DNA of 64,000 bases from Flavobacterium sp. DG2-3 (GCF_030730925.1 NZ_JAVAMB010000014.1:1-64000), one strand, 5' to 3'; positions 37,017 to 46,100 are shown, counted from the stretch's first letter. Program-made: numbers and translations. Notes: generated from the letters alone by a model not told the origin.

Positions 37017-37046
37017 AAGGGCAAAACTTTTACAAGTTTTGCCCTT
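37017..37046. terminator. Bidirectional hairpin terminator
   Basis: Perfect 13-bp stem AAGGGCAAAACTT (37017-37029) with AAGTTTTGCCCTT (37034-37046), 4-base loop. It lies between the convergent esterase (plus) and PepSY gene (minus); the T tract is better on the minus strand. Confidence 0.85.
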
Positions 37047-37050
37047 TATC

Positions 37051-37070
37051 AAAAAAAAAAAAAAAAAAAA
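37051..37070. repeat. Homopolymer of 20 A
   Basis: An uninterrupted run of 20 A directly follows the hairpin, then C and AAAAAA. Such a run is prone to slippage and to sequencing error. Confidence 0.9.
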
Positions 37071-37105
37071 CAAAAAAGGAATTAAAAAAAACATTTTTAA
37101 TATCC

Positions 37106-38554
37106 TTAAGCAGTAACCTCTTGTTCTGCTGTATTTTTCAATTTAGGAACAGGAATTCCTTTACTTGCTACTTTTGGTTTTGCAGCAGGTTTCTTTTTAC
37201 CAAATTTCTGTTTTCCCCACCAGATAATAAATCCTGTAATTGGTAAGCTGGCAGAAATTAAACTAGCTAAAAAGGCTATAATTTTTCCTGTAAGTCCGAG
37301 AACACTTCCTACGTGAATATCATAATTCATACGTCGGATTTTGTCTGGAATGTTGGCTTCGACATACTTTCCTGAGAAAGGCGTTTTAATCGAGATTTCT
37401 TTCAAACTCTGCTGATCATAACTATATCGGTCCATATTATAAAAAGTGTGTTTTTGTTTGTAAACAAAAGCACCAATAGGATCTGCAGGTTTCGCTGGAA
37501 TACTAATTAAAATTCCCGCTGCCTGAGGATTTTCTTTTCTTAGATTCAATAAAACTTTATCGGCTGTTGTAATATTGAATTCTTTTACATGAGTTGTGTC
37601 AGATTTTGGAGATTCGCGGTTTTCAGTAAGCGGTTTACCTCCAGATGTTACCCAATACAATGATTTACTCCACCATCCAAAACTCCATACTAAGCCTGTT
37701 ACGGCTATAAAAAACAGGAAAATACAGCTGTAAAAACCAAACACATTATGCATATCATAATTGACACGTTTAAAGCTGGCATCCCATTTAATTTTAAAAC
37801 TTTTATCTATAATAGATTTTATCCATTTTGTAGGCCACCACAAAACGATACCTGAAATTAATAACACGACAAAAATTAAAACTGCAACTCCAACAATTGG
37901 CCTTCCAATATCGTAAGGAAGCCATAATGCTCGGTGTCCGTTTAAAATCCATCTGAAAAAATCTGGAGAATCTCCTCTCGAAAAAGTTTTTACATTTAAT
38001 ACTTCTCCCGTATACGGATTCATATAAACGCTTATAAAAGTTCCAGATCTTCTTCCGCCTTTACGTTTTTCACCTTTTCCTTTTTCCTTACCTTTTTCAC
38101 CAGGTTTCAGTTCCGATTTTGCTTTTTCTGATTGATTTTGAGCAAAATCTTTTTTACGTTCTCCCCTTTTATGTTCACCTCTTTTATTTCCTCCTTTTTC
38201 ACCTCTTCTCCCTTCGCCTTCTTCTTTTTTCTCCACAAAATAACCTACAATTGCTGCTTCGTCTTTTGCACCAAAAGTTACACTTGTAGCTTTCTTGTCT
38301 TTCATTTTTTTATCTGCAATGGTAACCAATTGAGAGGGCAGTAAAAATGCTTCTTTCTGAGGTTTTACAAAACGCCAGTCTTCAATAAAATCTTTTATTT
38401 CATTTTCGAAAACATAAATACAGCCTGTAAGACTGACAATAACTACAATAATTCCAGATGCCAAACCAAGCCACAGATGCAGCCAAGCCATGATACGCTT
38501 AAAAAGCGACTTTTTACTTTTTTTCTTATTATTTGGTTTTGAAGAAGAAAACAT
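37106..38554 (-). CDS. PepSY-associated transmembrane protein (putative ferric-siderophore reductase)
   Basis: A 482-residue inner-membrane protein with about four helices: MAWLHLWLGLASGIIVVIVSL near the N-terminus, GIVLW (about 225), FGFYSCIFLFFIAVTGLVWS and a last helix near ITGFIIWWGK. Relatives of this PepSY_TM group lie beside siderophore receptors and are thought to reduce imported ferric chelates. Residues about 109-170 form an unusual Lys/Arg/Glu/Gly-rich stretch in the periplasmic loop. It is transcribed after the DUF4374 gene, from which a terminator separates it. Confidence 0.85.
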   Translation of the reverse strand: MFSSSKPNNKKKSKKSLFKRIMAWLHLWLGLASGIIVVIVSLTGCIYVFENEIKDFIEDWRFVKPQKEAFLLPSQLVTIADKKMKDKKATSVTFGAKDEAAIVGYFVEKKEEGEGRRGEKGGNKRGEHKRGERKKDFAQNQSEKAKSELKPGEKGKEKGKGEKRKGGRRSGTFISVYMNPYTGEVLNVKTFSRGDSPDFFRWILNGHRALWLPYDIGRPIVGVAVLIFVVLLISGIVLWWPTKWIKSIIDKSFKIKWDASFKRVNYDMHNVFGFYSCIFLFFIAVTGLVWSFGWWSKSLYWVTSGGKPLTENRESPKSDTTHVKEFNITTADKVLLNLRKENPQAAGILISIPAKPADPIGAFVYKQKHTFYNMDRYSYDQQSLKEISIKTPFSGKYVEANIPDKIRRMNYDIHVGSVLGLTGKIIAFLASLISASLPITGFIIWWGKQKFGKKKPAAKPKVASKGIPVPKLKNTAEQEVTA

Positions 38555-38580
38555 ATTCGGATAGATAAATAGGATAAATA

Positions 38581-38619
38581 GAAAAACCGCAAGTCCTCAT
38601 AAAAAATAAGGACTTACGG
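38581..38619 (-). terminator. Terminator between DUF4374 and PepSY genes
   Basis: CCGCAAGTCCT (38587-38597) pairs with AGGACTTACGG (38609-38619), one mismatch. On the minus strand TTTTTC follows. It may be partial, allowing read-through into the PepSY gene. Confidence 0.75.
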
Positions 38620-38629
38620 CAAAAAATTA

Positions 38630-39868
38630 TTAGTATTTTAATTTCTGGATTGCAGTAATTTGTCCACCTTCAACTTTCATACCTTGTGTCGCTACACCAG
38701 TTGTTCCATTGATAGCGTAAATCCAGTTTCCATCAGGAGTATTTACACCAAGAACAGCTGAATTTCCATCTTCTGTTGTAATATTATAACGAGTAGTAGC
38801 ATTTGATAATACAGCAGGCATACCAGTAACCCATTTAAAAGTTTGGTTGTACACATCAGCAACAGCTAACTTAACAGCTCCTGAATTAGTTCCTGGAGTT
38901 CCGTACATTAATAATAAGAACTTACCATTTGAGATATAACTTGTTGAAGAAATCTTGTATCCTCCAGATTTTTCCTGAACATTAAAGAAGTAAGATTTGT
39001 CAAATTCTGTAGTACCTTTATTAATTCTAACAATAGCTGAAGGTTTTGTAGAGCTTACAACATTATTAGCTGTTGCAATAGCTCCAGAAAATCCATAAGC
39101 GTCTCCTTTTTCATCTTGGAACAATCCATTAGTAAAATAAGCTCCTAAATAACTAGTACGGTTATCTTTGATTACTTTTTCTAATTTTAGATCTGGATAA
39201 CTATAAACAGCTACCCAAGTACTATCAGGATGTCTTGTTCCAAAAGTATCTGGAGCAATACCATTAATTTTCATATAAGGCATAAATACTTTATCTCCTA
39301 CTTGAGTTGCCCAAGTAAAGTGAGCTCTTTCAGCTAAATCTGCATTTTTATTTCCAATTAAAAGTCTAGTATCTTGTGATACTGTTCCTGTAAGTACAGA
39401 TTGTTCTGCATCAACTTTATACATATAAGAAATTGAAGCGCCACTTCTTGGTACTTTTACCATTAAAATATCTTTATTAACTGGTGCAAAAACTTGTACT
39501 GTCTCTGCTTGGAAATTTGAAGTTTTAGTTAAATTTCCATCCGCAGTTAATCCATAAGTAGTAACAGCTCCTGGATTTCCTTGACCGTAAAGGAAACTAA
39601 AAAATTTGTTTTGAGTAGATAGGTAATAACGATATGTACCGTCTTGTTCTAGTCCGTTTCCTGCTGTGGTAATTAATCCCTTTGAAACGTCGTCTGCAGT
39701 TAATAAATAATCTGCTACTCCAGTTGCTCCTGTAGAAACGGTAACTATATATTTTGATTTTCCTGTTTCTCCACTAGCTCCCTCATTTTTATCATCATTA
39801 CTTTCGCATGAAATAAAAGTGAAAGCAAATGCAGCCAATAATAAAGGTAATTTGCTAATTGTTTTCAT
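38630..39868 (-). CDS. DUF4374 domain lipoprotein
   Basis: A 412-residue lipoprotein (lipobox FISC, Cys20) with a predicted beta-propeller-like fold, matching the DUF4374 family. In Bacteroidota these genes lie between a TonB-dependent receptor and a PepSY protein, as here, suggesting an outer-membrane or periplasmic partner in iron-chelate uptake. The exact function is unknown. It lies 24 bases after the receptor gene, so they share a transcript. Confidence 0.85.
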   Translation of the reverse strand: MKTISKLPLLLAAFAFTFISCESNDDKNEGASGETGKSKYIVTVSTGATGVADYLLTADDVSKGLITTAGNGLEQDGTYRYYLSTQNKFFSFLYGQGNPGAVTTYGLTADGNLTKTSNFQAETVQVFAPVNKDILMVKVPRSGASISYMYKVDAEQSVLTGTVSQDTRLLIGNKNADLAERAHFTWATQVGDKVFMPYMKINGIAPDTFGTRHPDSTWVAVYSYPDLKLEKVIKDNRTSYLGAYFTNGLFQDEKGDAYGFSGAIATANNVVSSTKPSAIVRINKGTTEFDKSYFFNVQEKSGGYKISSTSYISNGKFLLLMYGTPGTNSGAVKLAVADVYNQTFKWVTGMPAVLSNATTRYNITTEDGNSAVLGVNTPDGNWIYAINGTTGVATQGMKVEGGQITAIQKLKY

Positions 39869-39892
39869 AAGTATTAAAAATTTATATTAAAA

Positions 39893-42283
39893 TTATTTGT
39901 TCGATTTGTTAAAGAAGTATCTAAATTTTAGATAAAAAGCACGACTAGGTTTTTGAAGTGAAAAATTATCTACAAGTTCATTATCCAATAAGTTCTGGCA
40001 TTCTAAGGCAACGTTGTATTTTCCATTGGCCATCGTGTAAACCAAGTTTAAATCATGCTTAAGCTGTGTAGGAATATCGTGTTTACCATTTGATCCTCCT
40101 CTACTTGGCCAATACAGATAATAAGCATGCACATAAAGAAGATTATAACCTACAGATAAATTATTTCCTTTCTTAAATACATCGTTAAAAAAAACTGTTG
40201 CATCTAGATTACCAAATAAATAAGGGATATTGGGCACTCTGTCTTTATAATAGTAGGAAACATAATTTTGCTCTGGCTCATATTTGGTCATATTGCGTAT
40301 ATCCTGATACGTCATATTAATACCAGAAGTAAATCGGTTTTTATAAGAGTATCGAATCTCTCCATCAATACCTTTTGTTCTTACACTTCCTTGATTAACT
40401 GTTACCGTTTTGTTCTGATTGTTATTAAATTCAGTCCGAATAAAATCAGTAGCATTACGATATATACCATTTACATCAAATGTTAAGGCATTAATTTCAT
40501 TAAAACTAGTTTGATAACTAAGACCTACATTGACATTGTTACTCGATTCTGGTTTTAAATTATTATTACCCTGCAAATTATCATTAGGATTACCAAAAAT
40601 TTCATTTGGTGTAGGTAATCGATAGGTTTTTTCATAAGAAGCTTTTACTTGTAAATTTTGCCTTAAATAATAATTGCTTGCTCCTCCATAACCTAAAGAA
40701 GATGATTTATCATTTAACTCCTGATAGGCAACATCTCCCCAGTTTCCAGAAGGATTGTAACTTCTGGTGAGAGTAGTTTTTAAATCATAATTCTTTACAA
40801 ATAATGAGGTGCTCCATTTTTGATTGTAGTCAAATTTATAGCCAAATGCCAAAATATTCTTTTGTAGCTTTTCAGGTTGCTGATACGTTACAGACTCAGG
40901 ATAAAGTTCATCGCTTCCTTTACGGTCAAATGTGTTAAATGTATTGTTTAGCAACAATGAGTGACGTTCTCCTATAGCATAATTAGCATTAAAAGTAGCT
41001 ACTCCATTGTTGTTTTTAAATTTATACAAGGATCTGCCAGCTTCTCCGCCTGGGCCTTCATTTTGTGTATATTGCCCAAACCAATTGTATCGTCTATTTA
41101 CTGTATCTACAGTTTGTTCATAACCAAAATTAAAATTTCCCGTTACATCCACATTCAACCCTTTTGTAAATAGATCTTTTACCTGGTATTTCAAAGTAGG
41201 CATCAAAGTATTCCCGCGTCTATACCTTTCGCCAAATACTGCTACCATTCTGGCTCCAGTTTGAATATCGGCCTTATTTTGTCCAGCTGTAAAACCCACC
41301 ATCAATTTATCGGCATATTTTTTACCAGTAATTCCAATTTTAAAGATTACCGTTTCGTTATGGTAATTATCATGAAATCTTCTTACTCGAGTTTCAGGAT
41401 AATATTTACCAGTTTCTAAATCATTAGTTTCAACATTTACCCAGTAATTATTATCCGAATAATTTTGAAATGCGTTAATCTCTGTAGTAAAACCACTTTT
41501 TGAAGTATAACCTGCGTTTATAGCAGTTTTAAATGTGTTGAATGATCCAAAAGAATAAGAAGCATCCACATAAGTTCGAGGTTTGCTATTCGTTACAATA
41601 TTAACAGCTCCACCCAAAGCATCTCCACCCAACCAAATAGGCACAACACCTTTGTAAACCTCTACACGATCAGCCAGATTAATTGGAATATTATTGATTT
41701 GAAAAGAGGAACCAAAATTATCCATCGGTACGCCGTCAATAAAAATTTTAATTTGGTTTCCAGAAAATCCATTAATCGATAATTCTGATCGAGATCCTAC
41801 ACCTCCAGCTTCACGAAAACGTACGCCTGACACTCGATCTAAGGCATGTGCCAGATCCAAAGTAGAGTTGTGCAGTTTTTTTGCATCAAGAGCAGTTACA
41901 TTATAAGCTTGTTTATTTACCTTATCAACTGCCGAACGCCCTATTACAGATACGTTTTCTAATTCTTGCAATTCACTTTCCATTTTAATCGAAAGATCTA
42001 AATTGCCTGAAACTTGAATTTGTTTTTTTTGAACTGAAAATCCCATTGCAGAGATTTTTATAGTGTGTTTTCCTGATGGAACATTTTTTAAAACATAGTT
42101 CCCTTTTTCATCTGACATTACACTTAAACCTGTTTTTTCGATGATAACGGTTGCAAACGGAACGGTTTCTCCAGAATTTTCAACAACTTTTCCTGACACT
42201 GTAAAACCTTGATTTTGCTGGGAAAAGGATAAGAACGTGGTTAGAAAAAATAAACTGGTAAATAAAAATTTTTGAGCTGACAT
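39893..42283 (-). CDS. TonB-dependent siderophore-type receptor
   Basis: A 796-residue receptor: signal peptide ending LSFSQQ, a carboxypeptidase-like domain (VSGKVVENSGETVPFATVII), a plug (IFIDGVPMDNFGSS, VEVYKGVVPIWLGGDALGGAVNIVT) and a barrel ending FYLKFRYFFNKS. It is shorter than SusC and has no SusD partner, fitting the siderophore/haem receptor class. With DUF4374 and PepSY proteins downstream and an AraC regulator divergent, it is the import step of an iron locus. The chelate cannot be named from sequence. Confidence 0.9.
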   Translation of the reverse strand: MSAQKFLFTSLFFLTTFLSFSQQNQGFTVSGKVVENSGETVPFATVIIEKTGLSVMSDEKGNYVLKNVPSGKHTIKISAMGFSVQKKQIQVSGNLDLSIKMESELQELENVSVIGRSAVDKVNKQAYNVTALDAKKLHNSTLDLAHALDRVSGVRFREAGGVGSRSELSINGFSGNQIKIFIDGVPMDNFGSSFQINNIPINLADRVEVYKGVVPIWLGGDALGGAVNIVTNSKPRTYVDASYSFGSFNTFKTAINAGYTSKSGFTTEINAFQNYSDNNYWVNVETNDLETGKYYPETRVRRFHDNYHNETVIFKIGITGKKYADKLMVGFTAGQNKADIQTGARMVAVFGERYRRGNTLMPTLKYQVKDLFTKGLNVDVTGNFNFGYEQTVDTVNRRYNWFGQYTQNEGPGGEAGRSLYKFKNNNGVATFNANYAIGERHSLLLNNTFNTFDRKGSDELYPESVTYQQPEKLQKNILAFGYKFDYNQKWSTSLFVKNYDLKTTLTRSYNPSGNWGDVAYQELNDKSSSLGYGGASNYYLRQNLQVKASYEKTYRLPTPNEIFGNPNDNLQGNNNLKPESSNNVNVGLSYQTSFNEINALTFDVNGIYRNATDFIRTEFNNNQNKTVTVNQGSVRTKGIDGEIRYSYKNRFTSGINMTYQDIRNMTKYEPEQNYVSYYYKDRVPNIPYLFGNLDATVFFNDVFKKGNNLSVGYNLLYVHAYYLYWPSRGGSNGKHDIPTQLKHDLNLVYTMANGKYNVALECQNLLDNELVDNFSLQKPSRAFYLKFRYFFNKSNK

Positions 42284-42318
42284 ATCTTTAATTAGACTAA
42301 TTATAAATAACTTTGCTG

Positions 42319-42386
42319 CAAAAGTACCATCAACGTCTTGAAAAAAGATAGGGAAAAACGGATTATTATTTTGTAAAAACGGATTA
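42319..42386 (-). promoter_or_regulatory. AraC-type operator (21-bp-spaced direct repeat) and receptor -7 box
   Basis: AAAAACGGATTA occurs at 42354-42365 and again at 42375-42386, exactly two helical turns apart. On the minus strand a consensus -7 box TACTTTTG (42326-42319) has no matching -33 box. The repeats would lie at about -42 to -74 relative to the receptor start, the normal place for an AraC activator to replace a weak -33 box. Confidence 0.75.
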
Positions 42387-42390
42387 AATT

Positions 42391-43422
42391 TTGAAAATCA
42401 ACGCCACTATTTTAACTTCTGAAACGCCTATAATTAAAATTCAAATTGGAGCTAACTATTATCCAAAAAGTATTTTAACCGAAGAAAATGTCAATATACA
42501 GAATGAAGATTCAGAACAAATAATTAGCAGACATCTCATAACCGACGGACTGGTTCTACTTGATACTCAGTTATATTTCTCAAGTTCTAAAACTGTTCTC
42601 TTTGAAATTGATGAAGAGTCTATTGTTATGAATTTTATTTACAGCAGTAATGTAGAAACTTATATTGACCAATTGGAAAGTGAGAAGTTTTCTAAAGAAA
42701 ATACACACAATATATTTTATACCAATAATTTTAAAGGCTCTTTTAAAATTCCGGCCCATAAGCAGATAAATTACATGTCGATTATACTTTCTAAGGAATT
42801 CTATTACAACATTATAAACGAAGACTGGCAGCTGCATGAGAAATTTTCGAAAAAAATTCTGGGAAAGCAATCTTCTTATTTAACAACAAAATATCTTCCT
42901 TTTACGCCAGCAATTCAGTGGGTAACATCAGAAATAAAAAACTGTACGAGAGAAGGCGTTTTAAAAAGAATTTATATCGAAAGTAAAATTAAAGAACTCC
43001 TTATTTATCAGCTTGAAACAGTAGATACAAAACCTTTAGCTTCAGAAAAAATTAGCGAAGAAGATTTTAGCAAGCTTTTAGAAGCAAAAAAAATATTAGA
43101 AAACGATTATAGAAACACCCCTACTCTACCGGAACTTTCCAGACTTATTTCGTTAAACGAATTCAAACTTAAAAAAGGTTTTAAAGCTTGTTTCGGAACG
43201 ACTGTTAGGAGCTATATCATCAAACTGAGAATGGAACATGCAAAAGAATTATTTCAAAGCAAAACGGTTACGGTAAGCGAAACAGCTTACAAATGTGGCT
43301 ATAAAGACGTTTCGCATTTTTCGGCAGCTTTCAAAAGCTATTACGGATTTTCGCCTCAAAAATTTAAAATCAACACCGATATTATTCAGTTTTTCTTATT
43401 AGCTTTTTCGTTTGCCGTATAA
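42391..43422 (+). CDS. AraC-family transcriptional regulator (iron locus)
   Basis: A 343-residue regulator with C-terminal double helix-turn-helix (LSRLISLNEFKLKKGFKACF, then ETAYKCGYKDVSHFSAAFKS and YYGFSPQKFK). The N-terminal 240 residues resemble PchR-like sensors of ferric chelates only loosely. Translation seems to start at TTG: an in-frame stop lies just upstream and the next ATG is far inside. It is divergent from the receptor operon, whose direct-repeat operator abuts its own start codon, so it may also repress itself. Confidence 0.82.
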   Translation: MKINATILTSETPIIKIQIGANYYPKSILTEENVNIQNEDSEQIISRHLITDGLVLLDTQLYFSSSKTVLFEIDEESIVMNFIYSSNVETYIDQLESEKFSKENTHNIFYTNNFKGSFKIPAHKQINYMSIILSKEFYYNIINEDWQLHEKFSKKILGKQSSYLTTKYLPFTPAIQWVTSEIKNCTREGVLKRIYIESKIKELLIYQLETVDTKPLASEKISEEDFSKLLEAKKILENDYRNTPTLPELSRLISLNEFKLKKGFKACFGTTVRSYIIKLRMEHAKELFQSKTVTVSETAYKCGYKDVSHFSAAFKSYYGFSPQKFKINTDIIQFFLLAFSFAV

Positions 43423-43426
43423 AAAA

Positions 43427-43468
43427 AGGGTTCTAAAATTCAGTCCGTCGACTTCCTTTTAAAACCCT
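43427..43468. terminator. Hairpin after the AraC gene
   Basis: AGGGTTCTAAAA (43427-43438) pairs with TTTTAAAACCCT (43457-43468), one mismatch, 5 bases after the stop. On the plus strand it is followed by A rather than T, so termination efficiency is uncertain. Confidence 0.55.
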
Positions 43469-43944
43469 AAAAAAAATTAGACATTAATGTATAGTGCAAA
43501 CTCTTATACAAGTACCCACGATCAAATGAATATGTCAAAATTTAATTCAAAAAAAATGTTTCTCCAAAAAACATGAATTGTTAAAACTTAAAATGATATT
43601 CTAAAAAAGGTAAAAACAGCATTGTTATTAAATTTCAACAGCCCAAAATTAAAAGGCTCAACAGAGATTCCCTTACGGTTTTCCTCATTCAACAAAAAAT
43701 TAACATCATTATAACAAACCAAAAAGCTTAAATGATTGTGCAGCAAAATATTGCCAAAATCAACTTTAACTAAATTTTGTAAAAGAAAATACTAGATTCC
43801 TTCCGAAAAACTTCTTAAAAATACATTTCTTGTCCTAGATTAAGTTTATTTTTCTAAATCCCTGACTACATTTGCGAATGCAATTAGATAATTAGACAAT
43901 TTCTTAGAAGCTTAGTACCTTAATAACTCAGAATCTCAAAAAAA
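43469..43944. other. AT-rich intergenic region without clear genes
   Basis: About 475 bases. I see no convincing frame on either strand. The last 50 bases (TTAGAAGCTTAGTACCTTAATAACTCAGAATCTC region) resemble one arm of the inverted repeat at 7742-7850. Confidence 0.5.
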
Positions 43945-44256
43945 ATGAAGCTACAATTTTTATTACTCGGAAAAAACGAAGCTATTTTAGCTATTTTGCT
44001 TCGTCTAGTTAACGCAGATGAAAACTGGAATGGAGTTGCTTTTAATAACGAAAAAGAAGCTCAAGAATACTTTCAAAATAACAAAATAGATATTGTACTT
44101 TTAAGTTCTGCAATTGAAGATCATGTCGAAAAAGAGTTCACTTCTTTCTGCTTAAAACATCAGCCCGACGTCGAAGTTATTGAACATTTTGGAGGCGGAA
44201 GCGGTTTATTGAAATCGGAAATCCTGCATAGGCTGCATTTGAAAGGAAAGCTTTAA
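43945..44256 (+). CDS. Small receiver-like protein without phosphoacceptor
   Basis: A 103-residue protein with an alternating strand/helix order like a CheY receiver: MKLQFLLLGKNE, then EAQEYFQNNKIDIVLLSS and QPDVEVIEHFGG. Where receivers have the phosphorylated Asp (xDLVLLD) this one has IDIVLLSS, and the acidic DD pair is missing. I do not know its family name; it is probably a pseudo-receiver. It lies 25 bases upstream of the 2H phosphoesterase gene. Confidence 0.6.
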   Translation: MKLQFLLLGKNEAILAILLRLVNADENWNGVAFNNEKEAQEYFQNNKIDIVLLSSAIEDHVEKEFTSFCLKHQPDVEVIEHFGGGSGLLKSEILHRLHLKGKL

Positions 44257-44281
44257 ATTTGTTTTCTTTAAAATATCCAAA

Positions 44282-44848
44282 ATGGAAAAAACATATTCAG
44301 TTGTATTTTATTCGAAAGACATTGTGGGTCCAGTCAAAAAAATGAAAGATGATTTGAAAAGCAATGTGCCTGAAAAATGGTACAGCAGCTGCAATTCAGA
44401 AGCTCATATTACTATCTGTGAATTTAAAATTGACGACTCTCAACTGGATTCCGCTAAAAAGAAACTTATTAAAATTGCTGATAATTTTACCTCTTCCCAA
44501 GTACATTTAGATCATTTTGGATTTTATGAGAATGCTGGCGCGTTTTACATTGGTGTCAACGATGAATCTAAAATGAATCTAATACCAATAATGAAAAAGA
44601 TTCACGAAACCCTGAAATCTTTAAAACTCAAAAAAAGTGACGATCCGCACATGTCAATCGGTCGAAGATTAACTCCTGAAAATCTTAAAAAAGCCACTGA
44701 ATTATTTACCACAATTGACCTTAATTTTCTTTGCGATTCAATTGTTTTAAGAGAATTTGATCCTGTTGTAAAACAGTTTTTTGTAATTGATGCTTTTCCT
44801 TTTGGCAATAATCCCCAACCAGAATTTGTACAGGGAAGTTTGTTTTAA
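44282..44848 (+). CDS. 2H phosphoesterase (2'-5' RNA ligase-like)
   Basis: A 188-residue protein with both signature tetrapeptides of the LigT/2H superfamily: HITI (His42, Thr44) and HMSI (His123, Ser125). Such enzymes act on cyclic phosphodiesters or 2'-5' RNA linkages. The specific substrate is unknown. It probably forms a two-gene unit with the upstream receiver-like gene. Confidence 0.82.
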   Translation: MEKTYSVVFYSKDIVGPVKKMKDDLKSNVPEKWYSSCNSEAHITICEFKIDDSQLDSAKKKLIKIADNFTSSQVHLDHFGFYENAGAFYIGVNDESKMNLIPIMKKIHETLKSLKLKKSDDPHMSIGRRLTPENLKKATELFTTIDLNFLCDSIVLREFDPVVKQFFVIDAFPFGNNPQPEFVQGSLF

Positions 44849-44852
44849 TTGG

Positions 44853-45122
44853 TTTTGCCACAAAGGCACAAAGGCGCAAAGTTTTTTAAATATTCTAATT
44901 TCTCCATTTCAACCATAGCCCAAGGTTTCAACCTTGGGTACACAACGAATTCATCCCTAAATGTACCCAAGGTTGAAACCTTGGGCTATGTTCTAGCAAA
45001 ATGCACAAAGCTTTGCGAACTTTCTAATTCTTACATAAATAAAACTTGCGTCCTTTGCGTAATTCTTAGCGCCCTTTGCGGTTAAACAAAAAACTTCGTG
45101 CCTTAGCGTCTTCGTGGCATAA
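44853..45122. repeat. Nested palindrome with perfect 28-bp inner arms
   Basis: Inner arms 44914-44941 and 44963-44990 are an exact 28-bp inverted repeat containing CCCAAGGTTTCAACCTTGGG. Outer regions TTTTGCCACAAAGGCACAAAGGCG (44853-44876) and CTTCGTGCCTTAGCGTCTTCGTGGC (45091-45115) are imperfect complements. Frames through this block are spurious. Confidence 0.85.
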
Positions 45123-45135
45123 AAAACTTTTTTCG

Positions 45136-45143
45136 TATATTTG
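45136..45143 (+). promoter_or_regulatory. -7 box before the AraC gene
   Basis: TATATTTG matches TANNTTTG and lies 21 bases before the ATG at 45165. No -33 box is clear. Confidence 0.5.
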
Positions 45144-45164
45144 ATTTTCGCAAATTCGAATGCT

Positions 45165-46088
45165 ATGAAATCTCTTGACTCATTTTACAAAGACATTACC
45201 GAAGGATCTACTGTAGATCCAAATTCACTGCTTCCAAATGACATTCAGAAAGAAATCGGACACTTTAATGTTTTTGACATAAAAGAACTTCTAGAGCGTA
45301 TGAAAGGAAAACCTGGAATGCCTTATGACCGCAGAGCGTATTATAAAATAAGTTTGATTAGAGGACACAATAAAGCAGAATATGCCAATAAAGTAATCGA
45401 AATAGAAAAACAGGGATTGTTATTTGCAACTCCCAAAATTCCATACAATTACCTTCCGCAGGATACTAATCAAGGAGGACAATTTTGCGTTTTCACAAGT
45501 GAATTTCTCTCTAAAAGTAAAAGTGGAATCGACTTGGACGAACTGCCTATTTTTGCCTCAGATGGTTATCCAATCTTTCAGCTTTCAGACGAAGAAGTTT
45601 TAGAAGTAGAACTGATATTCAATAAAATACAAAAAGAAATCAATTCTGATTATATATATAAGTACGACTTAATCCGAAATTATGTTGCCGAATTAATTCA
45701 CTTCGGACAAAAGTTACAACCCATTACAGCATTATACTCTAAGCACAATTCGGCTGCGAGAGTTTCTTCTTTATTTGCTGAATTATTAGAAAGACAATTT
45801 CCAATTGAATCGCCAAATCAGCGATTAGAATTAAGAACCGCTAAAGATTTTGCTGAAAGATTATCAGTTCATGTCAACCATTTAAATAAAGTTTTAAAGG
45901 AAAACACAGGAAAAACAACCACCGAATTAATCAGCAACAGATTAACCAACGAAGCAAAAATCCTTTTAAAACAAACCGATTGGAACATCTCTGAGATTGC
46001 TTATTCACTTGGTTTTGAAGAATTAGCACATTTTTCTAATTTCTTTAAAAAACAGACCACCTTTACGCCGATTGCTTTTAGAAGCTGA
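45165..46088 (+). CDS. AraC-family transcriptional regulator
   Basis: A 307-residue regulator; the ATG giving MKSLDSFYKDI is preferred to a TTG eight codons upstream, which would overlap the -7 box. It has a cupin-like N-terminal half (ISLIRGHNKAEYANKVIEIEKQGLLFATP) and a C-terminal AraC domain (KDFAERLSVHVNHLNKVLK, WNISEIAYSLGFEELAHFSN). It precedes two short-chain dehydrogenase genes on the same strand, which are plausible targets as in many Bacteroidota AraC-SDR clusters. Confidence 0.85.
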   Translation: MKSLDSFYKDITEGSTVDPNSLLPNDIQKEIGHFNVFDIKELLERMKGKPGMPYDRRAYYKISLIRGHNKAEYANKVIEIEKQGLLFATPKIPYNYLPQDTNQGGQFCVFTSEFLSKSKSGIDLDELPIFASDGYPIFQLSDEEVLEVELIFNKIQKEINSDYIYKYDLIRNYVAELIHFGQKLQPITALYSKHNSAARVSSLFAELLERQFPIESPNQRLELRTAKDFAERLSVHVNHLNKVLKENTGKTTTELISNRLTNEAKILLKQTDWNISEIAYSLGFEELAHFSNFFKKQTTFTPIAFRS

Positions 46089-46100
46089 TTTTAGATTTTA

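Noticed and set aside
44849..45085. Plus-strand frame of 78 codons after the 2H phosphoesterase
   Set aside because: It runs wholly through the nested palindrome and has no protein-like composition.
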